A stretch of DNA of 64,000 nucleotides from Streptomyces sp. AM 2-1-1 (lineage in GTDB: Bacteria > Actinomycetota > Actinomycetes > Streptomycetales > Streptomycetaceae), in the NCBI RefSeq assembly GCF_029167645.1, contig NZ_CP119147.1:2418001-2482000 (forward strand), written 5' to 3'. This document shows, piece by piece, positions 50,245-58,816 of this stretch. The notes below the pieces were generated by a model. It had not been told where the DNA came from. It did no database searches and saw only the letters and a program-made list of their open reading frames with translations. The position numbers and the translations under genes are program-made. Each line of letters begins with the position of its first letter. The stretch's first letter is position 1.

Positions 50245-51507
50245 TCACGCGGCGGCCCGTCCGCTGGATTCCTGTCCCGGAGCCTCGCCGAGCGGGTCCG
50301 GGGCCGCTGCGCGGGGGTCGGTGTCCGACGGTCCGTCGCAGGAGGAGTGACGTTCTTGGTCCGCCCGGGGTTCCCCGCGCGTCCCCGGCGGCCCCGCACC
50401 GCGCGCGAGCAGCGACTGACCGGTCGCGTGGAGCAGGTTGACGGTCACGACGGCGGGTCCGACGATGGCGACCGTGCCGGGGAAGTCGTGTTCCAGGGCG
50501 AGGGCGATCAGCACGGCGGTGATGCCGTTCTGCTGACCGAGCCCCAGCACGATCCGGTCCCGCCGCTCCAACCCGCGTACGAAGAGCGGCATGACGCACA
50601 GGGCGACCAGCGCCTGGGCGCCGAAGGCCGTGGCGCCGAGCAGCAGCCCGGGCCACAGCGCGACCCCTTGGGCGAGGAAGAGCCCGAGTACCAGGGAGGC
50701 GGCGAGGAAGGCGGTGGCGACCGCACGGCCCAGCGTCTTCGCGAAGACCCGTCGGCGCACCACCAGCCCGGCCACCGCCACCGCGAGCATCAGCGTGCCC
50801 ACCGCCGCGAGCACCAGCATCAGCACGACCAGGAGCCCCGCCGCCACCTCCCCCGCGCGCCGGAACGGCGGTACGGACACGAGCGCGGGCGCCGCCCGGC
50901 GCCAGGCCCACCACAGCAGCACCACGCCGGCCAGCAGTGCCGCGTTCATCGCGAGTCCGGTCAGCCACCCCCCGGCGCCGCCCCCGGCGATCGCCGGCGC
51001 GCCCCGGTGCCCCGCGGCCGCATAGGCGTACCCCGCCGCGTACAGCGTCAGGAGGACGGTCATCGGGTCGTCGAAGGCCGCCCACGCCATCAGCAGCGAG
51101 CGGGCCCGCTCGGACATCCTCCCGCGCCGGTCGAGCGCGGCGACGGAGAGCGGGTCGATCTGCGCCACCGCGATGCCCAGCACCAGATGGGCGGGCCGCC
51201 CGAACGCCAGCACCATCACCCCGGCGATGAGCGCCGCCTTCAGCACCACGCCGAGGGTCACCGCCGCGACCACTCCGCCCAGGTCGGCCCGTAACGCCGC
51301 GAGGTCGATCCCGTAGGTGCTTCCGTACAGCCCCACGGCCAGCAGGAGACTCGTCCCGAAGGTGTACCCCCAGGTACCGGCCAACGCCGACGGGTCGACG
51401 GCGAGACCGCACAGCACCCCGGCCACCAGCGCGCCCACGGCGCCGAGCACGATGCCGGGAACGGCCGGCGGCACTTTCCGCCGCACCGCGCCCCACCACT
51501 TCCGCAC
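50245..51507 (-). CDS. Cation:proton antiporter (CPA1-like)
   Basis: 420 residues from GTG 51507 with AAGGGGG upstream; the frame is open further up but lacks a site. About 12 hydrophobic helices. The pair of acidic motifs QIDPLSVAALD and AWAAFDDPMTV marks the ion-binding site of CPA antiporters, which exchange sodium or potassium for protons. The last ~50 residues are hydrophilic with several Cys and Asp. It lies 66 bases ahead of the membrane/ATPase operon on the same strand, so they could be co-transcribed. Confidence 0.85.
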   Translation of the reverse strand: MRKWWGAVRRKVPPAVPGIVLGAVGALVAGVLCGLAVDPSALAGTWGYTFGTSLLLAVGLYGSTYGIDLAALRADLGGVVAAVTLGVVLKAALIAGVMVLAFGRPAHLVLGIAVAQIDPLSVAALDRRGRMSERARSLLMAWAAFDDPMTVLLTLYAAGYAYAAAGHRGAPAIAGGGAGGWLTGLAMNAALLAGVVLLWWAWRRAAPALVSVPPFRRAGEVAAGLLVVLMLVLAAVGTLMLAVAVAGLVVRRRVFAKTLGRAVATAFLAASLVLGLFLAQGVALWPGLLLGATAFGAQALVALCVMPLFVRGLERRDRIVLGLGQQNGITAVLIALALEHDFPGTVAIVGPAVVTVNLLHATGQSLLARGAGPPGTRGEPRADQERHSSCDGPSDTDPRAAAPDPLGEAPGQESSGRAAA

Positions 51508-51998
51508 CGCGCACCCCCTTCCCCGCGCGACCGCCCCCTCGCGACGCCCGGTGGCAGCCGCATCGTAGGGGCACCAACGCCACGGCGACAGGTGCATCTC
51601 GCCCTGGCGCAGGCACGCCGACCCGAATCAGCCACGCCGCCGAACCCGGCCGGGCCGGCGCACCGGCCGCCCCCCGGACCCTGCCCGGGCCCCGTCGGGA
51701 ACCGGCCGCTCCGCCCGGCGCCACCCCGCGTCCGGTCCGCCCCGGCGCCACCCGCGTCGGGTCCGGCCCGCTCCGGCCGCCCTCCTCGGCGTCCGTCCGG
51801 CTCCGCCGCCGGGCCGGTGTGGTCCTTCCTGGACGATGCCCGCCCGGAGCGGCCGCCGAACCCGGGGGCGCCGGGGAGTCGGGGGCGCCCGGGGGCGGGG
51901 GCACGAGGGGGTCGGGGGCGCCCGCGGAACCGCGCTCCGCCCCGGCCGACGCGTGCGCCGGGTCGAAGCCGCGGGCGGGTGCTGGGAGGATGGCTGGC

Positions 51999-52802
51999 AT
52001 GGACATCCGGCGCAGGAACAACATCACCGTCACCGGCAACCCGCGGGGTCCGGTGGTGGTGCTGGCGCACGGATTCGGGTGCGACCAGAACCTGTGGCGC
52101 CTGACCGTGCCGGCGCTGACCGAGGACTACCGCGTGGTGCTCTTCGACTACGTCGGGTCCGGCGGCTCCGACCTGTCCGCCTGGACCGAGGAGCGCTACT
52201 CCTCGCTCGAGGGGTACGCGCAGGACGTGGTGGAGGTCTGCGAGGAGCTGGATCTCGAAGGGGCGGTGTTCGTGGGCCACTCGGTCAGCGCCATGGTCGG
52301 GGTGATGGCCGCGAAGAAGGCGCCCGAGCGGATCGGGGCGCTGGTGATGGTCGCCCCGAACCCCCGGTACGTCGACGAGGGCGGCTACCGGGGTGGCTTC
52401 AGCGCCGAGGACATCGACGAGCTGCTGGCGTCGCTGGAACTGAACTATCTGGGCTGGTCCTCCGCGATGGCCCCGATGATCATGGGAAATCCGGAGCGGC
52501 CCGAGCTGGGCGAGGAACTGACCAGCAGTTTCTGCGCCACCGACCCCACCATGGCCCGTGCTTTCGCCCGCACCACGTTCCTCTCCGACAGCCGCCGGGA
52601 CCTGGCGGGCGTCACCGTGCCGACGCTGGTGCTGGACTGCACCGAGGACATGATCGCGCCCCCGGAGGTCGGTGCGTACGTCCACCGCGCCATCCCCGGC
52701 TCCACCCTCGTCACCCTCGACGCGACCGGCCACTGCCCCCAGTTGTCGGCTCCCGACGCCACGAACGCCGCCCTCACCGCGTTCCTGGCCGGTTTGGAAT
52801 GA
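51999..52802 (+). CDS. RsbQ-like alpha/beta hydrolase
   Basis: 267 residues from ATG 51999 with GGGAGGA upstream (an ATG three codons earlier is poorer). It starts MDIRRRNNITVTGNP, typical of RsbQ proteins. The nucleophile Ser lies in GHSVSAMVG, the oxyanion region in LAHGFGCDQNLW, the acid in LDCTEDMI and the His in TGHCPQL. In Bacillus, RsbQ is an essential partner that lets phosphatase RsbP respond to energy stress. The next gene starts inside the stop codon and encodes a PAS-PP2C phosphatase, so the pair is kept. Confidence 0.92.
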   Translation: MDIRRRNNITVTGNPRGPVVVLAHGFGCDQNLWRLTVPALTEDYRVVLFDYVGSGGSDLSAWTEERYSSLEGYAQDVVEVCEELDLEGAVFVGHSVSAMVGVMAAKKAPERIGALVMVAPNPRYVDEGGYRGGFSAEDIDELLASLELNYLGWSSAMAPMIMGNPERPELGEELTSSFCATDPTMARAFARTTFLSDSRRDLAGVTVPTLVLDCTEDMIAPPEVGAYVHRAIPGSTLVTLDATGHCPQLSAPDATNAALTAFLAGLE

Positions 52803-54109
52803 CCGGCCGACCGGGGCGGGAACCCGGCCCACCCGGCGCGTGCGCCGCGGCCGCCTCGGACCCGGCACTCGCGGCGCTGCTGGAGTCGGGCGCCGAGGAG
52901 TTGTACGAGAGCGCCCCCTGCGGCTACCTGTCGACGCTGATGGACGGCACCGTCGCGAAGATCAACGACACCCTGCTCGGCTGGCTGGGGCTCGACCGGG
53001 ACGCGGTGGTCGGCCGGATGCGCTTCGTCGACCTGCTGACCGTCGGCGGCAGGCTCTACCACGAGACCCACTTCGCGCCCCTGCTGCGGATGCGCGGCCG
53101 GATCAGCGGGATCGCCCTCGACATCAAGCAGACGGAACGCGTCGGCGGGGGCCGGATGCCGGTGATGGTCTCCGGCGTGATCATGCACGGCAGCACCGGA
53201 GACCCGCTGCTGATCCGCATCACCGTCTTCGACGCCCGCGACCGCCGTGCCTACGAGGAGGAACTCCTGCGGGCCCGCCACGCGGCCGAGGAGGCGACCC
53301 GGCGGGCTCAGGCCGACCGCGCGAGGTTGCAGGACGCCCTCGCCGTACTCCAGCAGGCGCTGCTGCCCGACACGCTCCCGGCGGTCCCGGGCATGGAGGC
53401 GGCGGCGCACTACCACACCGCCTCCCCGGACCGCCTCGGCGGCGACTTCTACGACGTCTTCCCGGTCGACGGCACCCGTTTCGCCTTCTTCCTCGGCGAC
53501 GTCTGCGGCAAGGGCCCCCAGGCCGCCGCCGTCACCGCGCTGACCCGCCACACACTGCGCGCCGCGGCCCTGCACGACCCCGACCCCGTCTCGGCCCTCG
53601 CCACCCTGAACACGGTGCTGTACGAGCGCTACTCGGGCGGCCCGGACCCCCGCTACTGCACCGCCGTCTTCGGCGTACTCGAAACCGACCCGGCCACCGG
53701 CCAGGTCGACGTCCACCTCGCGTCCGGCGGCCACCCGCCGGCTCTCGTGCTGCGCGCCGACGGCCGCGCCGACTACCTGCCCACCCCCGGCGGCCTCCTG
53801 GTCGGCATCCTCGCCGACGCGGACTTCGTCACCGCCGACACCCGCCTGGGCCCCGGCGACACCCTCCTGCTCTACACCGACGGCCTCACGGAAGCCCGTA
53901 CGGGCAAGGACTGCGCGGGCCTGTACGGGGACGAGGCGCTGCGCGACTTCGCCCGGGCCCGGGCGGGCACCCCCGCCCCCGCCCTCGTCCGCGCCCTGAC
54001 CGTCCTGCTGGACAGCTTCGGCCAGGGCCTCAACGACGACACCGCCCTGTTGGCGCTGGGCGTACCCGCCGAGAACGGCAGCGGCCCGGGCGCGGCGGCA
54101 GCGACCTGA
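52799..54109 (+). CDS. RsbP-like PAS-SpoIIE (PP2C) phosphatase
   Basis: 436 residues from ATG 52799, overlapping the RsbQ-like stop as ATGA. PAS domain at ~25-155 (GTVAKINDTLLGWLGLDRDA), a short coiled coil at ~158-190, then PP2C/SpoIIE at ~200-425. The phosphatase shows LGGDFYDVF, GDVCGKGPQ, LLYTDGLTEARTG and NDDTALLAL, so the metal-binding aspartates are all there. By analogy with RsbQ-RsbP it would dephosphorylate an anti-anti-sigma factor when the hydrolase delivers its signal. No sigma factor or anti-sigma gene is adjacent. A strong hairpin 112 bases past the stop ends the operon. Confidence 0.92.
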   Translation: MTGRPGREPGPPGACAAAASDPALAALLESGAEELYESAPCGYLSTLMDGTVAKINDTLLGWLGLDRDAVVGRMRFVDLLTVGGRLYHETHFAPLLRMRGRISGIALDIKQTERVGGGRMPVMVSGVIMHGSTGDPLLIRITVFDARDRRAYEEELLRARHAAEEATRRAQADRARLQDALAVLQQALLPDTLPAVPGMEAAAHYHTASPDRLGGDFYDVFPVDGTRFAFFLGDVCGKGPQAAAVTALTRHTLRAAALHDPDPVSALATLNTVLYERYSGGPDPRYCTAVFGVLETDPATGQVDVHLASGGHPPALVLRADGRADYLPTPGGLLVGILADADFVTADTRLGPGDTLLLYTDGLTEARTGKDCAGLYGDEALRDFARARAGTPAPALVRALTVLLDSFGQGLNDDTALLALGVPAENGSGPGAAAAT

Positions 54110-54221
54110 AGCGCGACCGGTGCCGCCCGGGCAGAAATCCGATGCGCCGGACGGCTTTCGCCCTCGGGCCCTCGACACCGAGGCACCCACCCGCCTGGAC
54201 GGCGCCCGGCCGACGGGACGA

Positions 54222-54254
54222 CGAGGGGCCGGACTCACCGAGCCCGGCCCCTCG
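54222..54254 (+). terminator. Perfect 11-bp hairpin after the RsbQP-like operon
   Basis: Arms 54222-54232 and 54244-54254 are exact reverse complements with an 11-base loop, followed by four As. The rest of the gap to 54441 holds nothing that I can support. Confidence 0.7.
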
Positions 54255-54441
54255 AAAACCGGCTTGCGGGTGCTCCCGCCGAGCGCCGAAGCTCGCCACG
54301 GAGCCGGGCGGCGTCGTCCGAGTGGCCGTCCGCAGAGCCCGCCCGACACCGCCGGAGCGGGCGCGCCTGATGCCCTCGGCTTTCGGCCCGCTCTGCGACC
54401 GGGGCCCGTCGTGCCCAGGGTCCGCCACGACGGCACTGTCG

Positions 54442-54615
54442 TCAGCTGTCGTCCCGCACGTCGTCCGGGCTGAGCCCCGCTTCTTCCAGCGCCTCGCCCA
54501 TCGTGCGCCCGGTGGCGCCCTTGTCCTGCTCGGTGGCCGCCCCTTCTTCGCCGGGCGACGCGACGACGGCGTCGGTCGACGTCGTCTTGGGGCGGTTCTC
54601 CTCGGGAGTGGTCAT
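54442..54615 (-). CDS. Small acidic hydrophilic protein
   Basis: 57 residues from ATG 54615 with GAGGAGGAGG four bases upstream. The chain is rich in Glu, Asp, Thr and Ala (MTTPEENRPKTTSTDAVV... ending LSPDDVRDDS) with no hydrophobic core until a short EALEEAGLSPDDV segment. No known family. It is probably mostly disordered. Second small gene upstream (54650-54841) is similar in style, only 34 bases away. Confidence 0.7.
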   Translation of the reverse strand: MTTPEENRPKTTSTDAVVASPGEEGAATEQDKGATGRTMGEALEEAGLSPDDVRDDS

Positions 54616-54649
54616 GGCCTCCTCCTCTCGTGTCGGGCTGAGGGCGGGC

Positions 54650-54841
54650 TCAGGCGGGGTGGTCGGGCTGCTGCTCCGGAGGTGTGCCGCCACCCTTTCC
54701 TCCGCCCTTGCCTCCGCGGTCGGTGCCGTGGGTGTGCCCGCCGGTCCCGCCCGGCTGTGCCGCCTTGCGGGCCTGACTGTCCTGCGGTGTGCTCGCGCCC
54801 TTGTCACTGCGCCGCAACTCGGGTTGTTGGGGGTTGGACAT
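54650..54841 (-). CDS. Small Gly/Gln-rich hydrophilic protein
   Basis: 63 residues from ATG 54841 with AAGGAG eight bases upstream. Gly-, Gln-, Pro- and Lys-rich (GGKGGGKGGGTPPEQQ near the end) and clearly disordered. No family known. The good ribosome binding site and Streptomyces-like codon use argue that it is made. Forms a small-gene cluster with the two neighbours. Confidence 0.65.
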   Translation of the reverse strand: MSNPQQPELRRSDKGASTPQDSQARKAAQPGGTGGHTHGTDRGGKGGGKGGGTPPEQQPDHPA

Positions 54842-54981
54842 GTTCGCGACTCCTTCTGCGACTCTGCCGGCCGAGGCCCGCGCCCGGGGACGGCGCATCA
54901 CGCCGCTCCGGGGCGGACCGTGCGGGGCCGGTGCACTCCGACGCCGGCCGTCCTTGCGTCGGGCCCGCGTCGTCCGTCCTT

Positions 54982-55173
54982 CTACTTGTCGAAGACGGCC
55001 TTCTGTACCTCGTTCGGTCCGTCGAACCGGTCCGCCGGGGCGTCACCGAGTTTGGTGACGAGTGTCTCCTCCGCGCCGTTGTCCCGGGCCCGCGAGACCA
55101 AGTCGTCCCGGCTCGCGGGGTACTCGGCTCCCTTGAGCGCCTTCTGCAGGTCGATCGGGCTGATGTCCGCCAC
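54982..55173 (-). CDS. DUF2795-like small protein
   Basis: 63 residues from GTG 55173 with AAGGAGAG six bases upstream. The sequence ADISPIDLQKALKGAEYPASRDDLVSRARDNGAEE is a good match to the DUF2795 helix-turn-helix-like module that occurs alone or in tandem in actinobacteria; what it binds is unknown. A proposed link to stress regulation rests on context only: three small proteins between two SpoIIE-type phosphatase genes. Confidence 0.8.
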   Translation of the reverse strand: MADISPIDLQKALKGAEYPASRDDLVSRARDNGAEETLVTKLGDAPADRFDGPNEVQKAVFDK

Positions 55174-55539
55174 AGTGCTCTCCTTGCTGGTCCGTGTGGT
55201 GTGGTGTGGTGATCCGTCCGGGCGGCCGGGAAACGGACACCTCTCGGGCGTCGGCTCTCTCCCCGGCCCGCGAGCGGGACCGGAAGGCCGGCCCGCGGTT
55301 CCGCAGGCGCCCTCGTGCTCACGCCCTCGGGCCCGGCGTTTCGGTACGGACGCCGGTCCGCCGCCGTCAGCGAGGGGCACGGTACGTCCGTTGTACGGGC
55401 CGCGGCGCTCGTACCCCCGCCCGCTGCGTACGTGCGGATATCGGAGCGCCCTCTCCAGTCTGCGCATCGCTCCGCCCCGCCGCCACCGGGTCCGGCCCGG
55501 AGTCCCGCGCGGAGCCACGCCCCTGCGGACGACGGTGCG
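55174..55539. other. Intergenic region, no gene seen
   Basis: 366 bases between the DUF2795-like start and the phosphatase stop. It has a short GTGTG/GGTGT repeat run (55190-55210) close to the small gene's promoter side, and nothing else that I can support. Confidence 0.5.
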
Positions 55540-56760
55540 TCAGGGCGTCAGGTCGCCCTGGTCGGGGTCGCCCCACTCGGCCAGCAGTACCGTGGCGTCG
55601 TCGTCGAGCCGTCCCCCGTGATGGGTCAGGATCGCGTGCGTGAGGCGGCGCAAGGTCTCATGGAGCGTGAGTCGGCCGGCGTGATGACGCATGACGAAGT
55701 CGACGAAGCGTTCGAGTCCGAATTGTTCGCCCTTCCCGTTGCGGGCCTCGACCACCCCGTCGGTGTAGAACAGCACCCGGTCACCGGGCTGGAGCTGCTC
55801 CTGGCAAACGGTCACCGGCAGTCGCAGTCCGACGCCCATGGGGCCGGCCGGCGGGCACCGGAGCTCGCTCGACCACCGTCCGTCGCGGATGAGCACCGGC
55901 AGGTGGTGGCCGCGGTTGATCCACCGCAGCCGGCCGGTTCCCATGTCGAGGTGGGCGAGGATGCCGGTCACGTAGCGGCTGACGCCGAACTGTTCGATGA
56001 GAACGTCTTCCACCGCCTGACCGGTCTCCACCAGGTCGGCACCCTGGCGGCGGGCGTTGCGGCAGGCGGCCACCGCGATGTTGGCGGTCAGACCGGCGGT
56101 GGCGTCGTGCCCCATGGCGTCGAACACGGACAGGTGCAGGGTGTCGCCGGAGACGGCGTAGTCGTAAGCGTCCCCGCCGACCTCGTACGCCGGTTCCGAC
56201 ACGGCTCCCACGGTGCAGTTGCGGCCGGCGAACGCGGAGGGCGGGGTGAGGTGCCACTGCATCTCCGCGGCCACGTTCATCGGTGCGGTACGGATCAAGC
56301 GGGCGTAGGAGTCGCTGTGGGACCGTTTGCTGAGCAACAGCAGGGCCACCAGCGAGGCGAGATTCCGCAGCGCGTCGTGAACCGCCTCGTCGTCGTCCGC
56401 CGTGTCCACACGCAGCACGCCGAGCCGCTCCACACCGTCCACGATCGGTACCCACCACCGGAGGAGACCCCAATCGGCCGTCCGTCGTGGCTCCAGGACG
56501 AGGTCCACCCGCTGGAAGGCCAGACCCGCGACGGTTCCGTCGGCCGCCAGCCGCAACCCGCCTTCACCGGCATCGGGCCCTCGGCCGGTCACCTGGCGCA
56601 GGACCTTGCCCTGCAGGTCCACCAGGAAGAACGTCGCCCCGTGCAGGCCCACCGCGTCGGCGTGCGAAGCCACCATCTCCGGCAAGTCCCCCAGGACCGC
56701 GATGTGACTGGCCGCCAGGAGATCGGTGAGTGCGCCCGCCACCTTCGCGGTGTCCGTCAT
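55540..56760 (-). CDS. GAF-SpoIIE (PP2C) serine phosphatase
   Basis: 406 residues from ATG 56760 with AAGGAGG upstream. Residues ~10-155 look like a GAF-type sensor (FFLVDLQGKVLRQVTGRGP, LGVLRVDTADDDEA); residues ~190-400 are a SpoIIE/PP2C phosphatase with VGGDAYDYAV, DAMGHDATAG, LFYTDGVVEARN and LDDDATVLLAEW. All metal ligands are present. One of three SpoIIE-type phosphatases in the window, each with a different sensor, so each probably feeds a different signal into partner switching. Confidence 0.9.
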   Translation of the reverse strand: MTDTAKVAGALTDLLAASHIAVLGDLPEMVASHADAVGLHGATFFLVDLQGKVLRQVTGRGPDAGEGGLRLAADGTVAGLAFQRVDLVLEPRRTADWGLLRWWVPIVDGVERLGVLRVDTADDDEAVHDALRNLASLVALLLLSKRSHSDSYARLIRTAPMNVAAEMQWHLTPPSAFAGRNCTVGAVSEPAYEVGGDAYDYAVSGDTLHLSVFDAMGHDATAGLTANIAVAACRNARRQGADLVETGQAVEDVLIEQFGVSRYVTGILAHLDMGTGRLRWINRGHHLPVLIRDGRWSSELRCPPAGPMGVGLRLPVTVCQEQLQPGDRVLFYTDGVVEARNGKGEQFGLERFVDFVMRHHAGRLTLHETLRRLTHAILTHHGGRLDDDATVLLAEWGDPDQGDLTP

Positions 56761-56825
56761 GAGGGCGTACCTCCTTCTGATCGGGTAGCTTCGCCGTCCG
56801 TCGCCCCGGGGGCCACCGGCGCCGC

Positions 56826-56853
56826 AGCCGTCGCCTCGCCCGAGGCGACGGCT
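56826..56853. terminator. 12-bp hairpin between the GAF phosphatase and the ADH remnant
   Basis: Arms 56826-56837 and 56842-56853 are exact reverse complements with a four-base loop. It lies between the phosphatase start and the remnant and can end minus-strand transcripts coming from the right. Confidence 0.7.
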
Positions 56854-56984
56854 TCCGCCTACCCCCGTTTGAGGCCGTAGCCGCGTCCACCGGGATGCTG
56901 GGGTGCCCGCGGTCCCCCTTCACCCGCCCGGACGGGAAGCCTCGTGCCGGTGCCCTCCCGCTCGTGGGGGCGGCTTTCCCCACC

Positions 56985-57383
56985 TGGCCGACCGGTGGGT
57001 GAACCACGCGGTGGGGTGGGCGTCGGACAGCAGGAGTGCCTGGGCGTCGTCCACCGTGACCGGCAGGGGGACGCGACCGGCATGGGGAGGGGCACCCGGA
57101 CGCACTCGGCCCGCAGTACGTCCAGTCCCCCGGCGGCTTCCGGACCACCGAAGAACACGGTGCCCGCCCCGGCAGCCCCGTGAGGTGGCGTCGTCGCACT
57201 GCGCGTAGGGGCGTGCGAGGCAGTAGCCGCAGGTTCCGCCCCCACCGTGGACCGCATCACTACTCGCCGTCGGGGTCGCCGAGTAAGTCGGCTCCGGATC
57301 ACGTCGTGCGGGTCCCTGATCTTCGGTCGCGGGACATCACCCAGGGGTCCGTCCCCCCACGCGTGCCACACCACGGCCTTCAC
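56985..57383 (-). pseudogene. Degenerate zinc-dependent alcohol dehydrogenase (N-terminal part only)
   Basis: GTG 57383 has GGAGGGAGAAG upstream and starts KAVVWHAWGDGPLGDVPRPK, the N-terminus of glutathione-independent formaldehyde-dehydrogenase-type ADHs. The rest is spread over shifted frames: the zinc-lobe cysteines appear as CGYCLARPYAQCDD, then VFFGGPEAAGGLDVLRAECV in a second frame, then VTVDDAQALLLSDAHPTAWF back in another. All pieces are in the right order for the family. About 130 codons of a ~380-codon gene remain; the substrate-binding middle and the NAD-binding domain are missing. At least three frame changes, so it cannot be translated. Confidence 0.75.
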
Positions 57384-58342
57384 GGTCTTCTCCCTCCTCT
57401 CCGCTCCGTCCACCGGAAGCGGGAGAACCGGACAGCGGGCGGGGTGACGCCGACCGGGTCGGCAGGTGACCGGGCGGCCAGCATGGCCGCCCACTCGGCA
57501 CGGGTGGGACTCGGCACCGTTGCCTCGGGGGCCACGGGGAGGGAACGAAAGGCACCCCGACGGCGGCGACCGGCCGGGACAGCGAGCGGGCAACTCGATT
57601 CCAGCCTGCGCGCTGATCGACAGGCGTACAAGCCGACCCGTCCACGCCGCCGGGCAGTGGCCACGACTGTCACGGACGTCGGCCCCGGACGGCAGGGTCG
57701 TGCGGGCCGGATCACCGGACGGGGCTCTTGCCCTCGTCCGCTTCGGAGGGGCAACGGCTCGTCCGGTCGCTTCCACGACGGCCCCACCCGGGCGTGCCCG
57801 AACCTGCCCGGGCGAGCAGGGAGGGAGAGGAGCAGCGGGCACGGAGCCGCCGGCCCGTCGGTGGATGCGACGGGGCGAACGCCACACCGGCGTGCCGCCT
57901 TCGTGCGACTCCTGCCCGGATGAATCCGAAGGCCTCTCGCCGCGTCGCGTCAGCGTCCCGACGGACCTGACCGCCGCACGGACCTGACAAGCTGCACGGA
58001 CCTGACAAGCTGCACGGGCCTGACGAGCTGCACGGGCCTGACCGGCTGCCCCGGGTGGCCCGCGTCCTCTTCCGTACGCCGGCTCGGAGGACGCCGTCCC
58101 TGAGCGCCGAATCCCGCCGGGGCTCCCACCGGCACTCTCGTCCAGCGTCCGGGCGGTCTTTCGATCCTGGGCGTCGCGCGCCCTCGGTTCCGACTGCCTC
58201 GCGTACCAGAAGCACGTGCGCGGGCCCCGTCGGCCGTGATCGGTCAGGGAGCCTGCATCCCCGGGTTCTCGTCCACCCGGCACCTGACCGTGTACCGGCC
58301 CCGGGAAGAGCGGCCCGCCGACGGGCAAATAGAATCTGTCCC
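57384..58342. other. Long gene-poor stretch
   Basis: About 960 bases upstream of the ADH remnant (minus) and gvpU (plus). Frames are open on both strands because of GC content but show no family similarity or good start. It contains the 18-bp tandem repeats and, near 58320-58342, the presumed promoter and a weak ribosome binding site of gvpU. Confidence 0.5.
57964..58052. repeat. About five tandem copies of an 18-bp unit
   Basis: Units start at about 57964 (partial), 57981, 57999, 58017 and 58035; 57981-57998 and 57999-58016 are identical, the others differ at two to five bases. The core is ACCTGACAAGCTGCACGG. There are no spacers, so it is a minisatellite, not CRISPR. Confidence 0.9.
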
Positions 58343-58702
58343 ATGTCGAAGCCTGACGCCCTGCTTGTCGATGTTGTCGCCCTGGTGGAGTCCGGGCACA
58401 GCAACCAGTTGCCTCTGACCGTGGTCGCCGGTGGTGCGGTCATCACGGGCCGGCTGGCTCCCGAAGCCGTCTGGAGGCAACGGGTGTCGGAGGTCCTGGC
58501 GGACTCGGCCCACTTGACCGACTTCGCCGCCATGTTCACCACTGCGGCGCACGAGGACGGACCGCCCACGCATCTCCACTTCCACGTGGCACGGATCCTC
58601 CAGGGCACGGTGGGCATCCCGGAGACCGGCGGAATGTACCGGGTCGCGATCGAAGACGTCAGCTCATGGACGATGGGCGACTTCAGCTACTCCGACCACT
58701 GA
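58343..58702 (+). CDS. gvpU: Gas vesicle accessory protein GvpU
   Basis: 119 residues from ATG 58343. The domain runs through the full length: LVDVVALVESGHSNQLPLT, then GGAVITGRLAPEAVWRQRV, and the MYRVAIEDVSSWTMGDFSY end agree with GvpU as I recall it. GvpU affects gas vesicle clustering or dispersion in Bacillus; in Streptomyces, gas vesicle-like gene sets have no proven flotation role. No other gvp gene is in the window, so this copy is isolated. It converges with the SCO5918-like gene; a perfect hairpin lies between. Confidence 0.75.
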   Translation: MSKPDALLVDVVALVESGHSNQLPLTVVAGGAVITGRLAPEAVWRQRVSEVLADSAHLTDFAAMFTTAAHEDGPPTHLHFHVARILQGTVGIPETGGMYRVAIEDVSSWTMGDFSYSDH

Positions 58703-58738
58703 CCCACCCACTACCGGCCCCCTGGCCACGAGCTTCAC

Positions 58739-58783
58739 ATCACGGAGGGTCCGACCGGCTGCGCCGGTCGGACCCTCCGTGAT
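58739..58783. terminator. Perfect 20-bp bidirectional hairpin between convergent genes
   Basis: Arms 58739-58758 and 58764-58783 are exact reverse complements with a five-base loop. It lies 36 bases past gvpU (plus) and 33 bases past the SCO5918-like stop (minus), so it serves both. Confidence 0.9.
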
Positions 58784-58816
58784 GCCGGTGACCGACGGCT
58801 CGCGCTCGGCCGTCGG

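Noticed and set aside
49241..52039. Minus-strand frame open for about 930 codons upstream of the 48170-49240 ATPase
   Set aside because: It lies in other frames of the membrane protein, antiporter and spacer genes, has no start with a ribosome binding site, and is Arg/Gly/Ala-only in composition. High GC makes such frames common.
57964..58052. CRISPR array
   Set aside because: The units are directly adjacent with no unique spacers, and there are no cas genes.
56859..58328. 489-residue minus-strand frame
   Set aside because: It contains the ADH N-terminus and one later ADH fragment but the remaining ADH motifs are in other frames, and the rest is arginine-rich filler and the 18-bp repeats. 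Treated as a pseudogene plus non-coding DNA.
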